DNA of 64,000 nt from Burkholderiales bacterium (GTDB lineage: Bacteria > Pseudomonadota > Gammaproteobacteria > Burkholderiales > Burkholderiaceae_C): contig JACRNC010000016.1 in assembly GCA_016219375.1 (NCBI GenBank), positions 124,001 through 188,000 on the forward strand. Reading direction: 5' to 3'. Below the pieces are notes generated by a model. It was not told the origin of the DNA. It saw only the letters and a program-made list of their open reading frames with translations, and searched no databases. Within the stretch, counting starts at the first letter, position 1. Each line of letters begins with the position of its first letter. Positions 18,014-25,074 of this stretch are shown here, piece by piece. Both the position numbers and the translations under genes were made by a program.

Positions 18014-18597
18014 CCGCCCGCAGCTCTGCGGGGCCACCGATGCGGCCGATGCCGCGAGCCGGCAGGCGCTGATCGGCGGGCTGGACGTGGCCGACCTGGG
18101 CCTGCTGGATGCCGACACCCAGCCCGGTGAGCTGGACGCGCTGCTGCAGGCCGCACCCACCCCGGCCGTGGGCGCGCAACTGCTGCAGGACGTGGTGCTG
18201 GACCATGCCGTAGGTCACCGCCGCAGCGTGCAGGCCGGGGACGTGCACATCGGCAACGTGCAGCCTCTGCCGCTGCCGCGCCCGCGCGAGCCGGCGGTGC
18301 GCCTCTTCGACCGCAACCTCGAGGAGCACCGTCGCGCCTTCGAGGCCGTGGCCGCGCTGCGCGGCGCGGTGGAGCGCACCGGGCTGACGCTGGCCGACTG
18401 CCTGCGTGCCGGGCACAAGATCCTCTTCTGCGGCAACGGCGGCTCGGCTGCCGACAGCCAGCACCTGGCCGCCGAGCTGACCGGCCGCTTCCTGCGCGAC
18501 CGCGCGCCGCTGGCTGCCATCGCGCTGTCCACCGACACGTCGGCGCTGACCTGCATCGGCAACGACTACGGCTTCGAGCAGGTGTTCGAGCGCCAGG
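17994..18597 (+). pseudogene. gmhA: Sedoheptulose-7-phosphate isomerase, 5' part, split by the prophage
   Basis: The upstream half of a GmhA-type SIS-domain isomerase, which converts sedoheptulose-7-phosphate to D-glycero-D-manno-heptose-7-phosphate, the first ADP-heptose step. Residues about 1-100 are an unusual N-terminal extension. The SIS core begins at [20 protein letters not shown] and includes [20 protein letters not shown] and [11 protein letters not shown]. Host sequence stops after GCCAGG at 18597. The open frame then runs about 17 codons into phage DNA ([17 protein letters not shown]) before a stop at 18650. The missing C-terminus is at 59583-59857 in the matching frame. As it stands the protein lacks half of its active-site fold and should be inactive. 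Confidence 0.9.
18592..18597. repeat. Target-site duplication, left copy (GCCAGG)
   Basis: GCCAGG directly precedes the prophage and recurs directly after it at 59583. Joining the flanks at this 6-mer gives VFERQVQALGRPGD, an uninterrupted GmhA sequence. A 5-bp duplication (CCAGG) is equally allowed by the bases; six is preferred because the element then ends in TG and CA. Confidence 0.85.
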
Positions 18598-18728
18598 TGA
18601 AGGGGAACGAGATAAATCCACCGGGGCGTGCACGAAAAGTGGCCGGATGAATCCGGATGGCCCCGGCAGATCCCGGATGGGTGCTTAAAGCCCCTTGCGC
18701 ATCGTGAAAACGGGGCGGGCCGGCCGAA
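18598..18728. promoter_or_regulatory. Left phage end: candidate transposase-binding sites
   Basis: No convincing gene lies in these 131 bases. They contain GCACGAAAAGTGGCC (18630-18644), which resembles GCGCGAAAAATGCGG read inward from the right end, and three CCGGATG repeats (18643, 18653, 18673). Two of the repeats form the inverted repeat CCGGATgaATCCGG. Mu-type ends carry several transposase sites containing CGAAA, so these are the best candidates. Confidence 0.55.
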
Positions 18729-19088
18729 TCAGCGGCTGAGCAGCGTGTCGGCCGGGTGGCCGGGGTCGACGCCGTCGATCCAGGCGATGCACAACCACTC
18801 CTGGTCAAACCACTCGTACTGCCGGCGCTCGAACTGGGTGATGGGCAGCCATTGCCGGCCCGCCAGGATGAACCTGGCGCCCTCCATGCGCAGCATGCGC
18901 GGCTCGTACAGGGTGGGCAGCAGCGGCTCGGTGTCCCGCACCAGCAGCGCGAGCGACTGGCGCCGCCCCGTCTGCATGCTGCGGTCGTGGTGCACCTCCA
19001 GGTCGCCCACGCGGCACCGCGCCCGGTCCAGCGCCTCACCGCGCCGCCGGCGCCCCCGCTCCCTCAGCTCCATCACGCTGCACCGCAT
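18729..19088 (-). CDS. Phage protein of unknown function, last gene of the early operon
   Basis: A 119-residue protein with a basic N-terminus and a more conserved-looking C-terminal half (ARFILAGRQWLPITQFERRQ, EWFDQEWLCIAWIDGVDPGH) rich in Trp. I do not recognise a family. It lies 7 bases downstream of the Mor-like gene and is the last gene before the left end. ATG 19073 (MELRERG) is an alternative start. Confidence 0.6.
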   Translation of the reverse strand: MRCSVMELRERGRRRRGEALDRARCRVGDLEVHHDRSMQTGRRQSLALLVRDTEPLLPTLYEPRMLRMEGARFILAGRQWLPITQFERRQYEWFDQEWLCIAWIDGVDPGHPADTLLSR

Positions 19089-19095
19089 CCGCGGA

Positions 19096-19461
19096 TCATG
19101 CCGCGTCTTCGAACCCCGGCAGGCGCGGCTGCTGCTTGCGCATCATCTGGCGCCGCACGTGCGCCAGGATGTTGTAGATCTGGACCTCGCTGAGCTTGTA
19201 GCGCAGGGCCAGCTCGGGCACGTTGCGGCCGTCGTGGGCGCGGTAGATCTCCATGTCGCGCCGGGTCAGGTCGAACTCCAGGTCGCGCCCGATATAGACA
19301 TTCTGGCCGCCGTACTCCTTGGCCAGGTCGTGGGCAATCTCCCGCATCGTGGCCGTCGCCCGCTGGGGATCCAGGCCCAGATCGCGCACGAGCACCTCCG
19401 AGCCGATCTCCGTCAGCCGACGGATGACCAGCGCGGCCCGCTCGTTGCCCCGACGTGCCAC
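19096..19461 (-). CDS. mor: Mor/C-type transcription activator
   Basis: The 121-residue protein matches the Mor/C activator family of Mu-like phages. The N-terminal dimerisation part is (RRLTEIGSEVLVRDLGLDPQ, ATATMREIAHDLAKEYGG), then the short strand QNVYIGRD, then a C-terminal helix-turn-helix (RRDMEIYRAHDGRNVPELAL, RYKLSEVQIYNILAHVRRQ). In Mu such proteins bind a dyad centred near -43.5 and recruit RNA polymerase to middle or late promoters. Only one is present here, so it probably turns on the rightward lysis and structural genes; the repeated dyad at 32812 and 43036 is the obvious candidate target. It lies 1 base after the GemA gene stop. Confidence 0.85.
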   Translation of the reverse strand: MARRGNERAALVIRRLTEIGSEVLVRDLGLDPQRATATMREIAHDLAKEYGGQNVYIGRDLEFDLTRRDMEIYRAHDGRNVPELALRYKLSEVQIYNILAHVRRQMMRKQQPRLPGFEDAA

Positions 19462-19462
19462 C

Positions 19463-19921
19463 TCAGCGCCCCCGCGCCAGCCACAGCTTGGCGCTCTCGA
19501 TCACCTGATCGAGCTGCGGACCGGTCAGCCACGCCAGCCGGTCCACGCCGGTCTGTGCCCGCACCCAGGCCTCCATCGCGCCGAAGCGGCGGTCCTGCAC
19601 CCGGCCGGCCGCGTGCAGCTGCTGCCACAGGCTGAACACCTTGGCCTGCTGCGGCGTCAGCCGCGGCAGCGGCTTGCCCGTCTTGCCATCCTTGGGCTTG
19701 AACCCGCAGCGCTCCAGGTGCTGGAGGAAGCGCCTGCGCCCGGCAAAGTCGAGCTCCCCGGCCGAGCGCACCTGGCAAACCGTCTGCAGGATGTCGCGAT
19801 AGGTGTCGTCGTCCCAGCCGAGCTGCTTTTTAGCCAGATGGATCTTGGCCAGGTCAATCGACCGTGCCTTGGCCGTATCGACCACGCGCGAAGTATTCGC
19901 TTTGCGGGGAATAGCGGTCAT
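19463..19921 (-). CDS. gemA: GemA-like regulatory protein (gp16 family, DUF1018)
   Basis: A 152-residue protein with the gp16/GemA core: LAKIHLAKKQLGWDDDTYRD, ILQTVCQVRSAGELDFAGRR and LERCGFKPK, followed by a LTPQQAKVFSLWQQLHAAGR region. In Mu the homologue alters host gene expression and DNA supercoiling early in infection. Start ATG 19921 has GGAAGGTG 7-14 bases upstream; the open frame reaches further up, but that part is noncoding-like. Mor follows immediately, the Mu early-region order. Confidence 0.85.
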   Translation of the reverse strand: MTAIPRKANTSRVVDTAKARSIDLAKIHLAKKQLGWDDDTYRDILQTVCQVRSAGELDFAGRRRFLQHLERCGFKPKDGKTGKPLPRLTPQQAKVFSLWQQLHAAGRVQDRRFGAMEAWVRAQTGVDRLAWLTGPQLDQVIESAKLWLARGR

Positions 19922-20025
19922 TTGGATCACCTTCCTTTTGGATATTCCGGGCCGCGGGATATTCAAAAAGCCCCGGCCAAAGCCGGGGATGAAAGGACGG
20001 ACCCTGAGAACACCCGCCCTGTCGA

Positions 20026-20244
20026 TCAAACTTTTCCGACCATCAGCTTGAGATTGAGGACCACCAGGCTGACAACCCAACCGCGCTGACCATTGGGCCG
20101 CCACACGCTCAGCCGCACCAGGCTGATCATGCGGCCCGAGCCCTGGTGCATCCACCACAGATCCTTGGCCAGGGCTACGCTCAGAGAACAGGGCCCCAGG
20201 GGCAGGAAGAGCCGCTTCGGCCAGCGCGCGCTGTCTTCAACCAT
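20026..20244 (-). CDS. Small phage protein of unknown function
   Basis: A protein of about 72 residues (MVEDSARWPKRLFLPLGPC...) with Trp-rich beta-like stretches (WWMHQGSGRMISLVRLSVW). Its start overlaps the stop of the 103-residue gene upstream, and a GTG at 20253 is an alternative start. It is supported mainly by its place in a tightly packed operon. No family recognised. Confidence 0.45.
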   Translation of the reverse strand: MVEDSARWPKRLFLPLGPCSLSVALAKDLWWMHQGSGRMISLVRLSVWRPNGQRGWVVSLVVLNLKLMVGKV

Positions 20245-20548
20245 GCCGCTCACTCATGATTGACTCAGGCCCGAACTCATCGGCCGGCTGGTCTCGTAGA
20301 TGCCTCGCCAGCGTGTCGAAGATCAGCAGGGCCTCATCCTTGGAGAGCGCGCTTACTGCCAGCGACAGCGCATTGGCGATGAAGCCGCCCCACAGCTCCC
20401 GGTGCCGAGCCCGCGGGAGGGCCGCCTCGATCTGCATAAGGGCCGGCGACGCAAGCGCATCGAACAGGTGAGCGCCGATGTCAAAGGGCGAGCCCTGGGC
20501 TGAGAACGGTTCAGCCGTCAGCTGAACATCGATGATCTTGTCGCTCAC
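20237..20548 (-). CDS. Phage protein of unknown function
   Basis: A 103-residue, mildly acidic helical protein (FDALASPALMQIEAALPRAR, ALSKDEALLIFDTLARHLRD). Its ATG overlaps the DUF3164 gene stop by 4 bases (ATGA), consistent with coupled expression in the early operon. No recognised domain. Confidence 0.65.
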   Translation of the reverse strand: MSDKIIDVQLTAEPFSAQGSPFDIGAHLFDALASPALMQIEAALPRARHRELWGGFIANALSLAVSALSKDEALLIFDTLARHLRDQPADEFGPESIMSERHG

Positions 20549-21096
20549 GCCCCCTCCTTCGCATACGCCGACAGCATCTGCTCCACGGCCTTGTCCAGGG
20601 CGTCCTGCGGGCCCTTCACAAAGGGCACGTCGTCGTCGGCCGTCACCGTCACGCCCAGCCGCTTCAATTCGGCAGCGGTGAGATCGGCCAGGGCCGTCTT
20701 GCTCAGCTTGCGGCCACCCGCGGGCGCCAGGCGGTCCAGCTGCTCGGGCATCAGGCGCTGGATGCGATCGATCACGCGCTCCTCGTCCTCGATCTCCACC
20801 CGGCCCTTTTCCTTGCGCCAGCCCACGGTGATGCCGTGAAAGGCCGCGCTCTTGGGCCGGCTGAACAGCTCAGGGTGGGCGCGCACCAGCTCCTTCAGCG
20901 CATCGTGCGCGGCGCCGATCTCGGCGTGCACCCCGCGCAGATCGTCGATGTGCTTGTCCTGCACCTTGCGCATGCCCTCGCGGATGGCGGCCACGCAGCG
21001 GTCCAGGCGCAGGCGCAGGTCGGCGTAGATCTTGGCGCGCTGCTCGATCTCGGCCATCGCCGGCGGCGGTGGGGCGACAGGCTTGGTGCGGCTCAT
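20545..21096 (-). CDS. DUF3164 family phage protein
   Basis: A 183-residue protein matching the DUF3164 family of Mu-like phages: an N-terminal coiled coil (MAEIEQRAKIYADLRLRLDR, VAAIREGMRKVQDKHIDDLR), then SAAFHGITVGWRKEKGRVEI and the C-terminal RIQRLMPEQLDRL and KLSKTALADLTAAELKRLG. The function is not known; the genes usually sit between transposition and GemA genes, as here. Start ATG 21096 overlaps the upstream stop (ATGA). Confidence 0.8.
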   Translation of the reverse strand: MSRTKPVAPPPPAMAEIEQRAKIYADLRLRLDRCVAAIREGMRKVQDKHIDDLRGVHAEIGAAHDALKELVRAHPELFSRPKSAAFHGITVGWRKEKGRVEIEDEERVIDRIQRLMPEQLDRLAPAGGRKLSKTALADLTAAELKRLGVTVTADDDVPFVKGPQDALDKAVEQMLSAYAKEGA

Positions 21097-21398
21097 CGCA
21101 GTACTCCTTCGGTGGGTTGGGCCGGCTCGCGGGCCGGCAGGTCTTCGTTGCGCTGCAGGGCGGACTCGACGTGGGCGGTGGCCGCCTTGCAGGCTTGGTC
21201 GTAGCGGGCCCACAGCGTGCGCAGCAGCGCGCCGGTCACCCGGCGGCCGGCGCCGCGGTAGCGCCGCAGCGTCTCGCCGACCTGGTCGCGCATCGGCTGG
21301 GGCACCAGCTGCCAGTGCTGCCAGCACATCAGCAGGCCGTGCTTGATGCGCTGGTCGCAGACGCTGCAGCGGGCGTAGAGGTCGGGCGCGGCGGTCAT
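21093..21398 (-). CDS. Phage protein with a Cys/His cluster
   Basis: A 101-residue protein (MTAAPDLYARCSVCDQRIKH...) whose start contains CSVCDQRIKHGLLMCWQHW. The CxxC plus CxxH spacing could bind one zinc ion. The remainder is helical and basic (ETLRRYRGAGRRVTGALLRT). It overlaps both neighbours by a few bases within the early operon. The zinc role is inferred from the cysteine pattern; no family recognised. Confidence 0.65.
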   Translation of the reverse strand: MTAAPDLYARCSVCDQRIKHGLLMCWQHWQLVPQPMRDQVGETLRRYRGAGRRVTGALLRTLWARYDQACKAATAHVESALQRNEDLPAREPAQPTEGVLR

Positions 21399-21664
21399 CA
21401 GTGCACCTGGCTCGGGCGCTGCTCGGCCTGCATGACGGTCTGCATGGCGCGGGCCATCACATGCCCGCAGGCGAGCAGCACGCCCTGGGCGCAGCAGGGG
21501 TGCTTTTCCAGCAGCAGGAGCAGGCACTGCATGACGGCAGAGATCTGCAGCGGGTGCTCGCTCACCAGCGTCTCGATCGTGAGCACCAGCGTCTGCGCAC
21601 GCTCGCTACTGGCGCGCGCCGCCGCTTCGTCGATCGCCGTATCAGGGGACGGTTCAGGCGACAT
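21398..21664 (-). CDS. Phage protein of unknown function
   Basis: An 88-residue, mostly helical protein (ARASSERAQTLVLTIETLVS, VMQCLLLLLEKHPCCAQGVL). GGAGGC precedes the ATG. It overlaps the next gene by one base (TGATG). No domain recognised. Confidence 0.6.
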   Translation of the reverse strand: MSPEPSPDTAIDEAAARASSERAQTLVLTIETLVSEHPLQISAVMQCLLLLLEKHPCCAQGVLLACGHVMARAMQTVMQAEQRPSQVH

Positions 21665-21678
21665 GTCGGGGCCTCCTT

Positions 21679-21996
21679 TCAGGCCTGGTTCAGCTTGAGC
21701 TGGCCCAGCAGCTCGGGCAGGGCCACCTTCTTCATGCGGGACAGCAGCCGCAGGCTGTGCAGCGCGCGGTGCTCCAGATAGGCGCAGCTCTCGGCCAGCT
21801 CCTCGGGCGTTTGCGGCACGTAGTAGCCGGTGGACGGCGTGCCGCAGATGGCGATGCCTTCGTCGCGCGCCTGGCTGATCAGCGTGCGCAGGCGGCGCGG
21901 GCTGATGCCGGCAGCGGCGGCCAGGTCGCGCGCCTTGATGCCGGCGGCGCGGCCCTGGTGGCGGGCCAGCAGGTTGAGCAGCTGCGCCTGGTTCAT
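21679..21996 (-). CDS. Winged-helix-type phage DNA-binding protein
   Basis: A 105-residue protein with a clear helix-turn-helix: IKARDLAAAAGISPRRLRTL then ISQARDEGIAICGTPSTGYY, where the GYYVPQTPEEL wing is typical of small phage regulators or accessory proteins. The C-terminus is a helix ending LLGQLKLNQA. The regulatory target is unknown. It begins 1 base after the stop of the upstream gene. Confidence 0.65.
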   Translation of the reverse strand: MNQAQLLNLLARHQGRAAGIKARDLAAAAGISPRRLRTLISQARDEGIAICGTPSTGYYVPQTPEELAESCAYLEHRALHSLRLLSRMKKVALPELLGQLKLNQA

Positions 21997-21997
21997 C

Positions 21998-22528
21998 TCA
22001 GCGCACCTCAGCCGCGATCGGCGTGCCCGACAGGTCGGTCACCCGACCGTCGGGGTAGTGCAGCCGGTTGCCGCGCCGGCTCGGGCACTGCCGCGCCTGC
22101 AGCGCACCGGGCCGCCCGTCAACCCGCACGTCGGGCGGCGCCAGACCGGCCATGCGATTGATGCGGCGGGGCTGCGCGATCAGGATGTCCGCCGCCACAG
22201 CACGGCGCAGGGCTTCCGCCTCCGCTGCCACTTCCACCTCGACGGCCACCATCAGCGCGCCGGGCACGTGGGCGCTGCGCCGCTCCAGCCAGGCCATCGC
22301 ATGCGTAGCCCGCACGAAGTAGCGCATGGGCTCGCCCTCCAGCTTGGCCTTGTGCAGCGTGCCGCTGCTGGTGCCGCGGTGCAGGGACGAGCTGATGGTC
22401 TTCTCGCACAGGCCGCTGGCCAGCACGATCTCGTCCAGGCTGGCGCCCTCGCGCCGGCCGGCCAGGTGCGCGATCCATTCGCTGGCCGTGGCGCCGCTGG
22501 GACGGGGGGAATGCAGGGGGTCGTTCAC
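21998..22528 (-). CDS. Phage protein with an N-terminal helix-turn-helix
   Basis: A 176-residue protein. Residues about 15-75 read as a winged helix (ASLDEIVLASGLCEKTISSS, LHRGTSSGTLHKAKLEGEPM, RYFVRATHAMAW). The rest is Ala/Val-rich with an Arg/Gly-rich, probably flexible C-terminus. It resembles other DNA-binding accessory proteins of this operon; function unknown. About 40 bases separate it from the next gene upstream. Confidence 0.6.
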   Translation of the reverse strand: MNDPLHSPRPSGATASEWIAHLAGRREGASLDEIVLASGLCEKTISSSLHRGTSSGTLHKAKLEGEPMRYFVRATHAMAWLERRSAHVPGALMVAVEVEVAAEAEALRRAVAADILIAQPRRINRMAGLAPPDVRVDGRPGALQARQCPSRRGNRLHYPDGRVTDLSGTPIAAEVR

Positions 22529-22568
22529 GTCGGTCCTCCAGGGTTAGGGGGGATGGGTCAGGGGCGGG

Positions 22569-23321
22569 TCAGGCCGGCACCACGCGCCGCACCTGGTCCA
22601 GGTACATGCACAGCCGGTACGTCCGGTCCAGGTTCAGCTCGATGCGCTGGCCGTCCATGTGCAGCAGCAGCGCGCCGGTGTCGAAGAGCGCACAGCGGAA
22701 GTCGTCGGGGGTGTCGCTCGGTGGCGGTGGGGCGCTGGCGCGCGCTTGAGCGGCCGCCAGGCCATCAGCGACCGCATCAAAACCCCGACGCAGGGCCTCG
22801 GCGGTGCGCTCCCCAGCAGCCGAGAGCGCAGCAGCCATCGCGTGAGGCGGCTGCGGCTGCGGCTGCAGCTCGGCCGGCTCTTGCCACCGCATCAACGGCT
22901 CAGGCGGCAGCGGCACCTCGATGTCGCCCGGCTCCACGTCGTGGTGGATGACGGGCACCTCGTGCACCAGCCCGCTGTGGCCCAGCAGGGCCGCACCCAG
23001 CGCAAACACGCTGTTCACCGGGCGCTCCGGCAGGGCCGCCACCGGCGCGCAGCGCTCGTCCTGGCGCGGGCCGTCCTCCGGCAGCGCGACCGAGCTGGGC
23101 TCGCCCAGCGCCAGGCGGCCCTTGTCGGTGATCGTCCAGTGCGCACGCGCCGTCTGCTCGATCAGCTCCGCCTGGTGCAGCTTGCGCAGCCGGTTGAAGA
23201 CCGTGTGCGCCGCGTCGTGCAGGTCTGCGGCGTCGCGCAGCTCGCCCACCGTCAGGGGTGCATCACGCGAGCTGCCGGCCAGCGCGCGCAGGATGGCGAT
23301 GTGGTCAGCGTTCAGCTTCAT
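22569..23321 (-). CDS. Winged-helix phage protein of unknown function
   Basis: A 250-residue protein. The N-terminal 75 residues form a winged helix (MKLNADHIAILRALAGSSRD, TVFNRLRKLHQAELIEQTAR, HWTITDKGRLALG). A long Pro/Ala/Gln-rich linker follows, and then a C-terminal piece with MDGQRIELNLDRTYRLCMYL. Its start overlaps the upstream membrane-protein gene by 4 bases. It is probably a DNA-binding accessory factor of transposition or early regulation, inferred from fold and place only. Confidence 0.6.
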   Translation of the reverse strand: MKLNADHIAILRALAGSSRDAPLTVGELRDAADLHDAAHTVFNRLRKLHQAELIEQTARAHWTITDKGRLALGEPSSVALPEDGPRQDERCAPVAALPERPVNSVFALGAALLGHSGLVHEVPVIHHDVEPGDIEVPLPPEPLMRWQEPAELQPQPQPPHAMAAALSAAGERTAEALRRGFDAVADGLAAAQARASAPPPPSDTPDDFRCALFDTGALLLHMDGQRIELNLDRTYRLCMYLDQVRRVVPA

Positions 23322-23716
23322 GGCTGCCCCCGTCGCCCATGCACCGTGCCCTGGGCCACGCCCATCGCCAGGCAGGCCTGCGCCAGCTGCAGCCCTGCGG
23401 GCGTGGAGGCGGCGGCCGCCATCGCGTCCACCTGCCCCTGCTCATACGCACGGGCCACACGCTCGCTGGAGGCCACCTCCACCTCGATCTGCGCCTGCAG
23501 CGCCCGCCGGCGCTCCTCCACCAGCTCCTGCTCCTGGCGGCGCGCCACCTCGTCCCAGTGGCTGGTCAGGATCAGCATCCCGAAGATCAACGCGATCAGG
23601 CCCACCACCAGCGGCGCGTCGGCCAGCACCCGGCGCCAGGCCGGCTGCGTGGGGCGGGGCAGGCCGTGCTGGCGCGCGGCATGCAGCGACGACACGAAGA
23701 AGCGGCCCTTGCTCAT
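23318..23716 (-). CDS. Single-pass membrane protein of the early operon
   Basis: A 132-residue protein with one clear membrane helix (ADAPLVVGLIALIFGMLILT, residues about 32-51) followed by a coiled coil (ARRQEQELVEERRRALQAQI). An inner-membrane protein with a long cytoplasmic or periplasmic coil is predicted. It overlaps the MuB-like gene by 4 bases. A membrane protein among transposition genes is unusual; the function is unknown. Confidence 0.65.
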   Translation of the reverse strand: MSKGRFFVSSLHAARQHGLPRPTQPAWRRVLADAPLVVGLIALIFGMLILTSHWDEVARRQEQELVEERRRALQAQIEVEVASSERVARAYEQGQVDAMAAAASTPAGLQLAQACLAMGVAQGTVHGRRGQP

Positions 23717-25074
23717 ACCGCCCTCACCACGTCCTTGTTGACCACCGGCGCGCCCAGCTCGGCCGCCACGTTCAGCGCCGCCGTCACCAGGTTGTTAACG
23801 GCCAGGGGGTACAGCAGCGACACGTGTGCCGCCGCCTTGCCGAAGCCGCCCGGCCGCTGCACCGTCAGCCGCGCGCGGATCGCGTCCACGCCGTCGTCGG
23901 TGATCAGGTCGGCCAGCTGCTTGCCCGCCAGCTTGGCGCGGTGCTCCAGGTAGCCCCGCAGGTCCTTGTCCAGCGGCATCAGCGTGATCTGCTCCACCCG
24001 CTGGAACACCTCGCGCACGCGCTCGATGGTGTGGCGCAGCTCCGGGTGGCCCATCAGCAGGATGCCCAGCAGGTTGCGCCGGCCCATGCGCGTCTCCTCC
24101 TGCAGGCGCTTCAAGTGCCGCAGCGTGTGCTCCGACAGGCTGTGGGCCTCCTCGATCACCAGCACGCTGCGCTTGCCCAAGCGGGCGGCGTTCTCCAGGC
24201 CCTTCAGGGCCGCCCGCTTGCGCGCCTCGATCGTGGCCGGCACGCGGGCATTGGGGTCGAAGGTCAGGATGATCGCGGCCAGGATGTCGCCGGCCTTCAG
24301 CACGCGGCCGTGCGTCTCGCTGCCCTCCATCGCCACCACGCTGGGCTTGATCAGCACCACGTCCAGCTTCTCGGCCAGCACGCGGTCCTCCAGGTCCAGC
24401 ATCAGCGTCGTCTTGCCCGCGCCGCTCTCGCCCATCACCGCCACGAACGAGCCGGCATTGGCCACCTGCCAGCAGGCCTCCCGCACGTAGCGGATCTCGT
24501 CGGAGACGAACATCTCCTCCTCGCTGGTCACCTCCCCGTCGAAGGGGTTCTGGAACAGGCTGAAGCTGCGGCGCGCGGCCGGCGTCAGCGATTGCTTGGC
24601 GATGAGCATGTCGATGGGCTCCTCATCAGTGGGGGTGGCAGGGGCCGCCGGTGTGGCGCGGCGGCGGTCGTAGTTGGTGGCCAGCGGCCCCGGCGCGCCC
24701 GCCAGGCGCACGCGGCGCGTGTGCGGCGTGAACAGCCCCGGCAGCTCGTCCTCGGGGCAGCCCTTGCTGCGCATCAGCTCGGTCAGCGCCTGGCGCAGCG
24801 CGTCGGCGTCCTGCCGCTTGGGCCACACGTTGCGCGTGATCAGGTCGCTGATGGCGGCGCGGCTGATGCCGGTGGCGTCGGCCATGTCGGTCACCGACAC
24901 GCCGATCTCGCCAGCGATCACGCTGATGCGCAGCCGCTGCTCGGGGTTGGGCTTGGCCTGCAGGCCGTGGGCATGCGCCAGCGGGGCCGGTGTGTGCGGC
25001 TCGCTGGCAGGGGTGTGGGCGGATGCTTTGATGGGCGTCTCCTTCATAGCGATCACAGGGGTCACAGGGGTCAT
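23713..25074 (-). CDS. MuB-like transposition ATPase
   Basis: A protein of about 453 residues. The N-terminal third has a lambda-repressor-like helix-turn-helix (IAGEIGVSVTDMADATGISR, AAISDLITRNVWPKRQDADA). The AAA+ domain has Walker A GESGAGKTT (in SFVAVMGESGAGKTTLMLDL), Walker B SVLVIEEAHSLSEHTL and an R-finger-like region MGRRNLLGILLMGHPELR. MuB proteins bind target DNA in an ATP-dependent way, stimulate the transposase and give target immunity. The start is taken as ATG 25074, which overlaps the transposase stop (TGATG); the GTG 3 bases earlier is less likely. Confidence 0.88.
   Translation of the reverse strand: MTPVTPVIAMKETPIKASAHTPASEPHTPAPLAHAHGLQAKPNPEQRLRISVIAGEIGVSVTDMADATGISRAAISDLITRNVWPKRQDADALRQALTELMRSKGCPEDELPGLFTPHTRRVRLAGAPGPLATNYDRRRATPAAPATPTDEEPIDMLIAKQSLTPAARRSFSLFQNPFDGEVTSEEEMFVSDEIRYVREACWQVANAGSFVAVMGESGAGKTTLMLDLEDRVLAEKLDVVLIKPSVVAMEGSETHGRVLKAGDILAAIILTFDPNARVPATIEARKRAALKGLENAARLGKRSVLVIEEAHSLSEHTLRHLKRLQEETRMGRRNLLGILLMGHPELRHTIERVREVFQRVEQITLMPLDKDLRGYLEHRAKLAGKQLADLITDDGVDAIRARLTVQRPGGFGKAAAHVSLLYPLAVNNLVTAALNVAAELGAPVVNKDVVRAV

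Noticed and set aside
18628-19635. A 335-codon plus-strand frame at the left phage end
   Set aside because: It is antisense to the Mor-like and neighbouring genes and has random-looking Ser/Arg/Pro-rich sequence.
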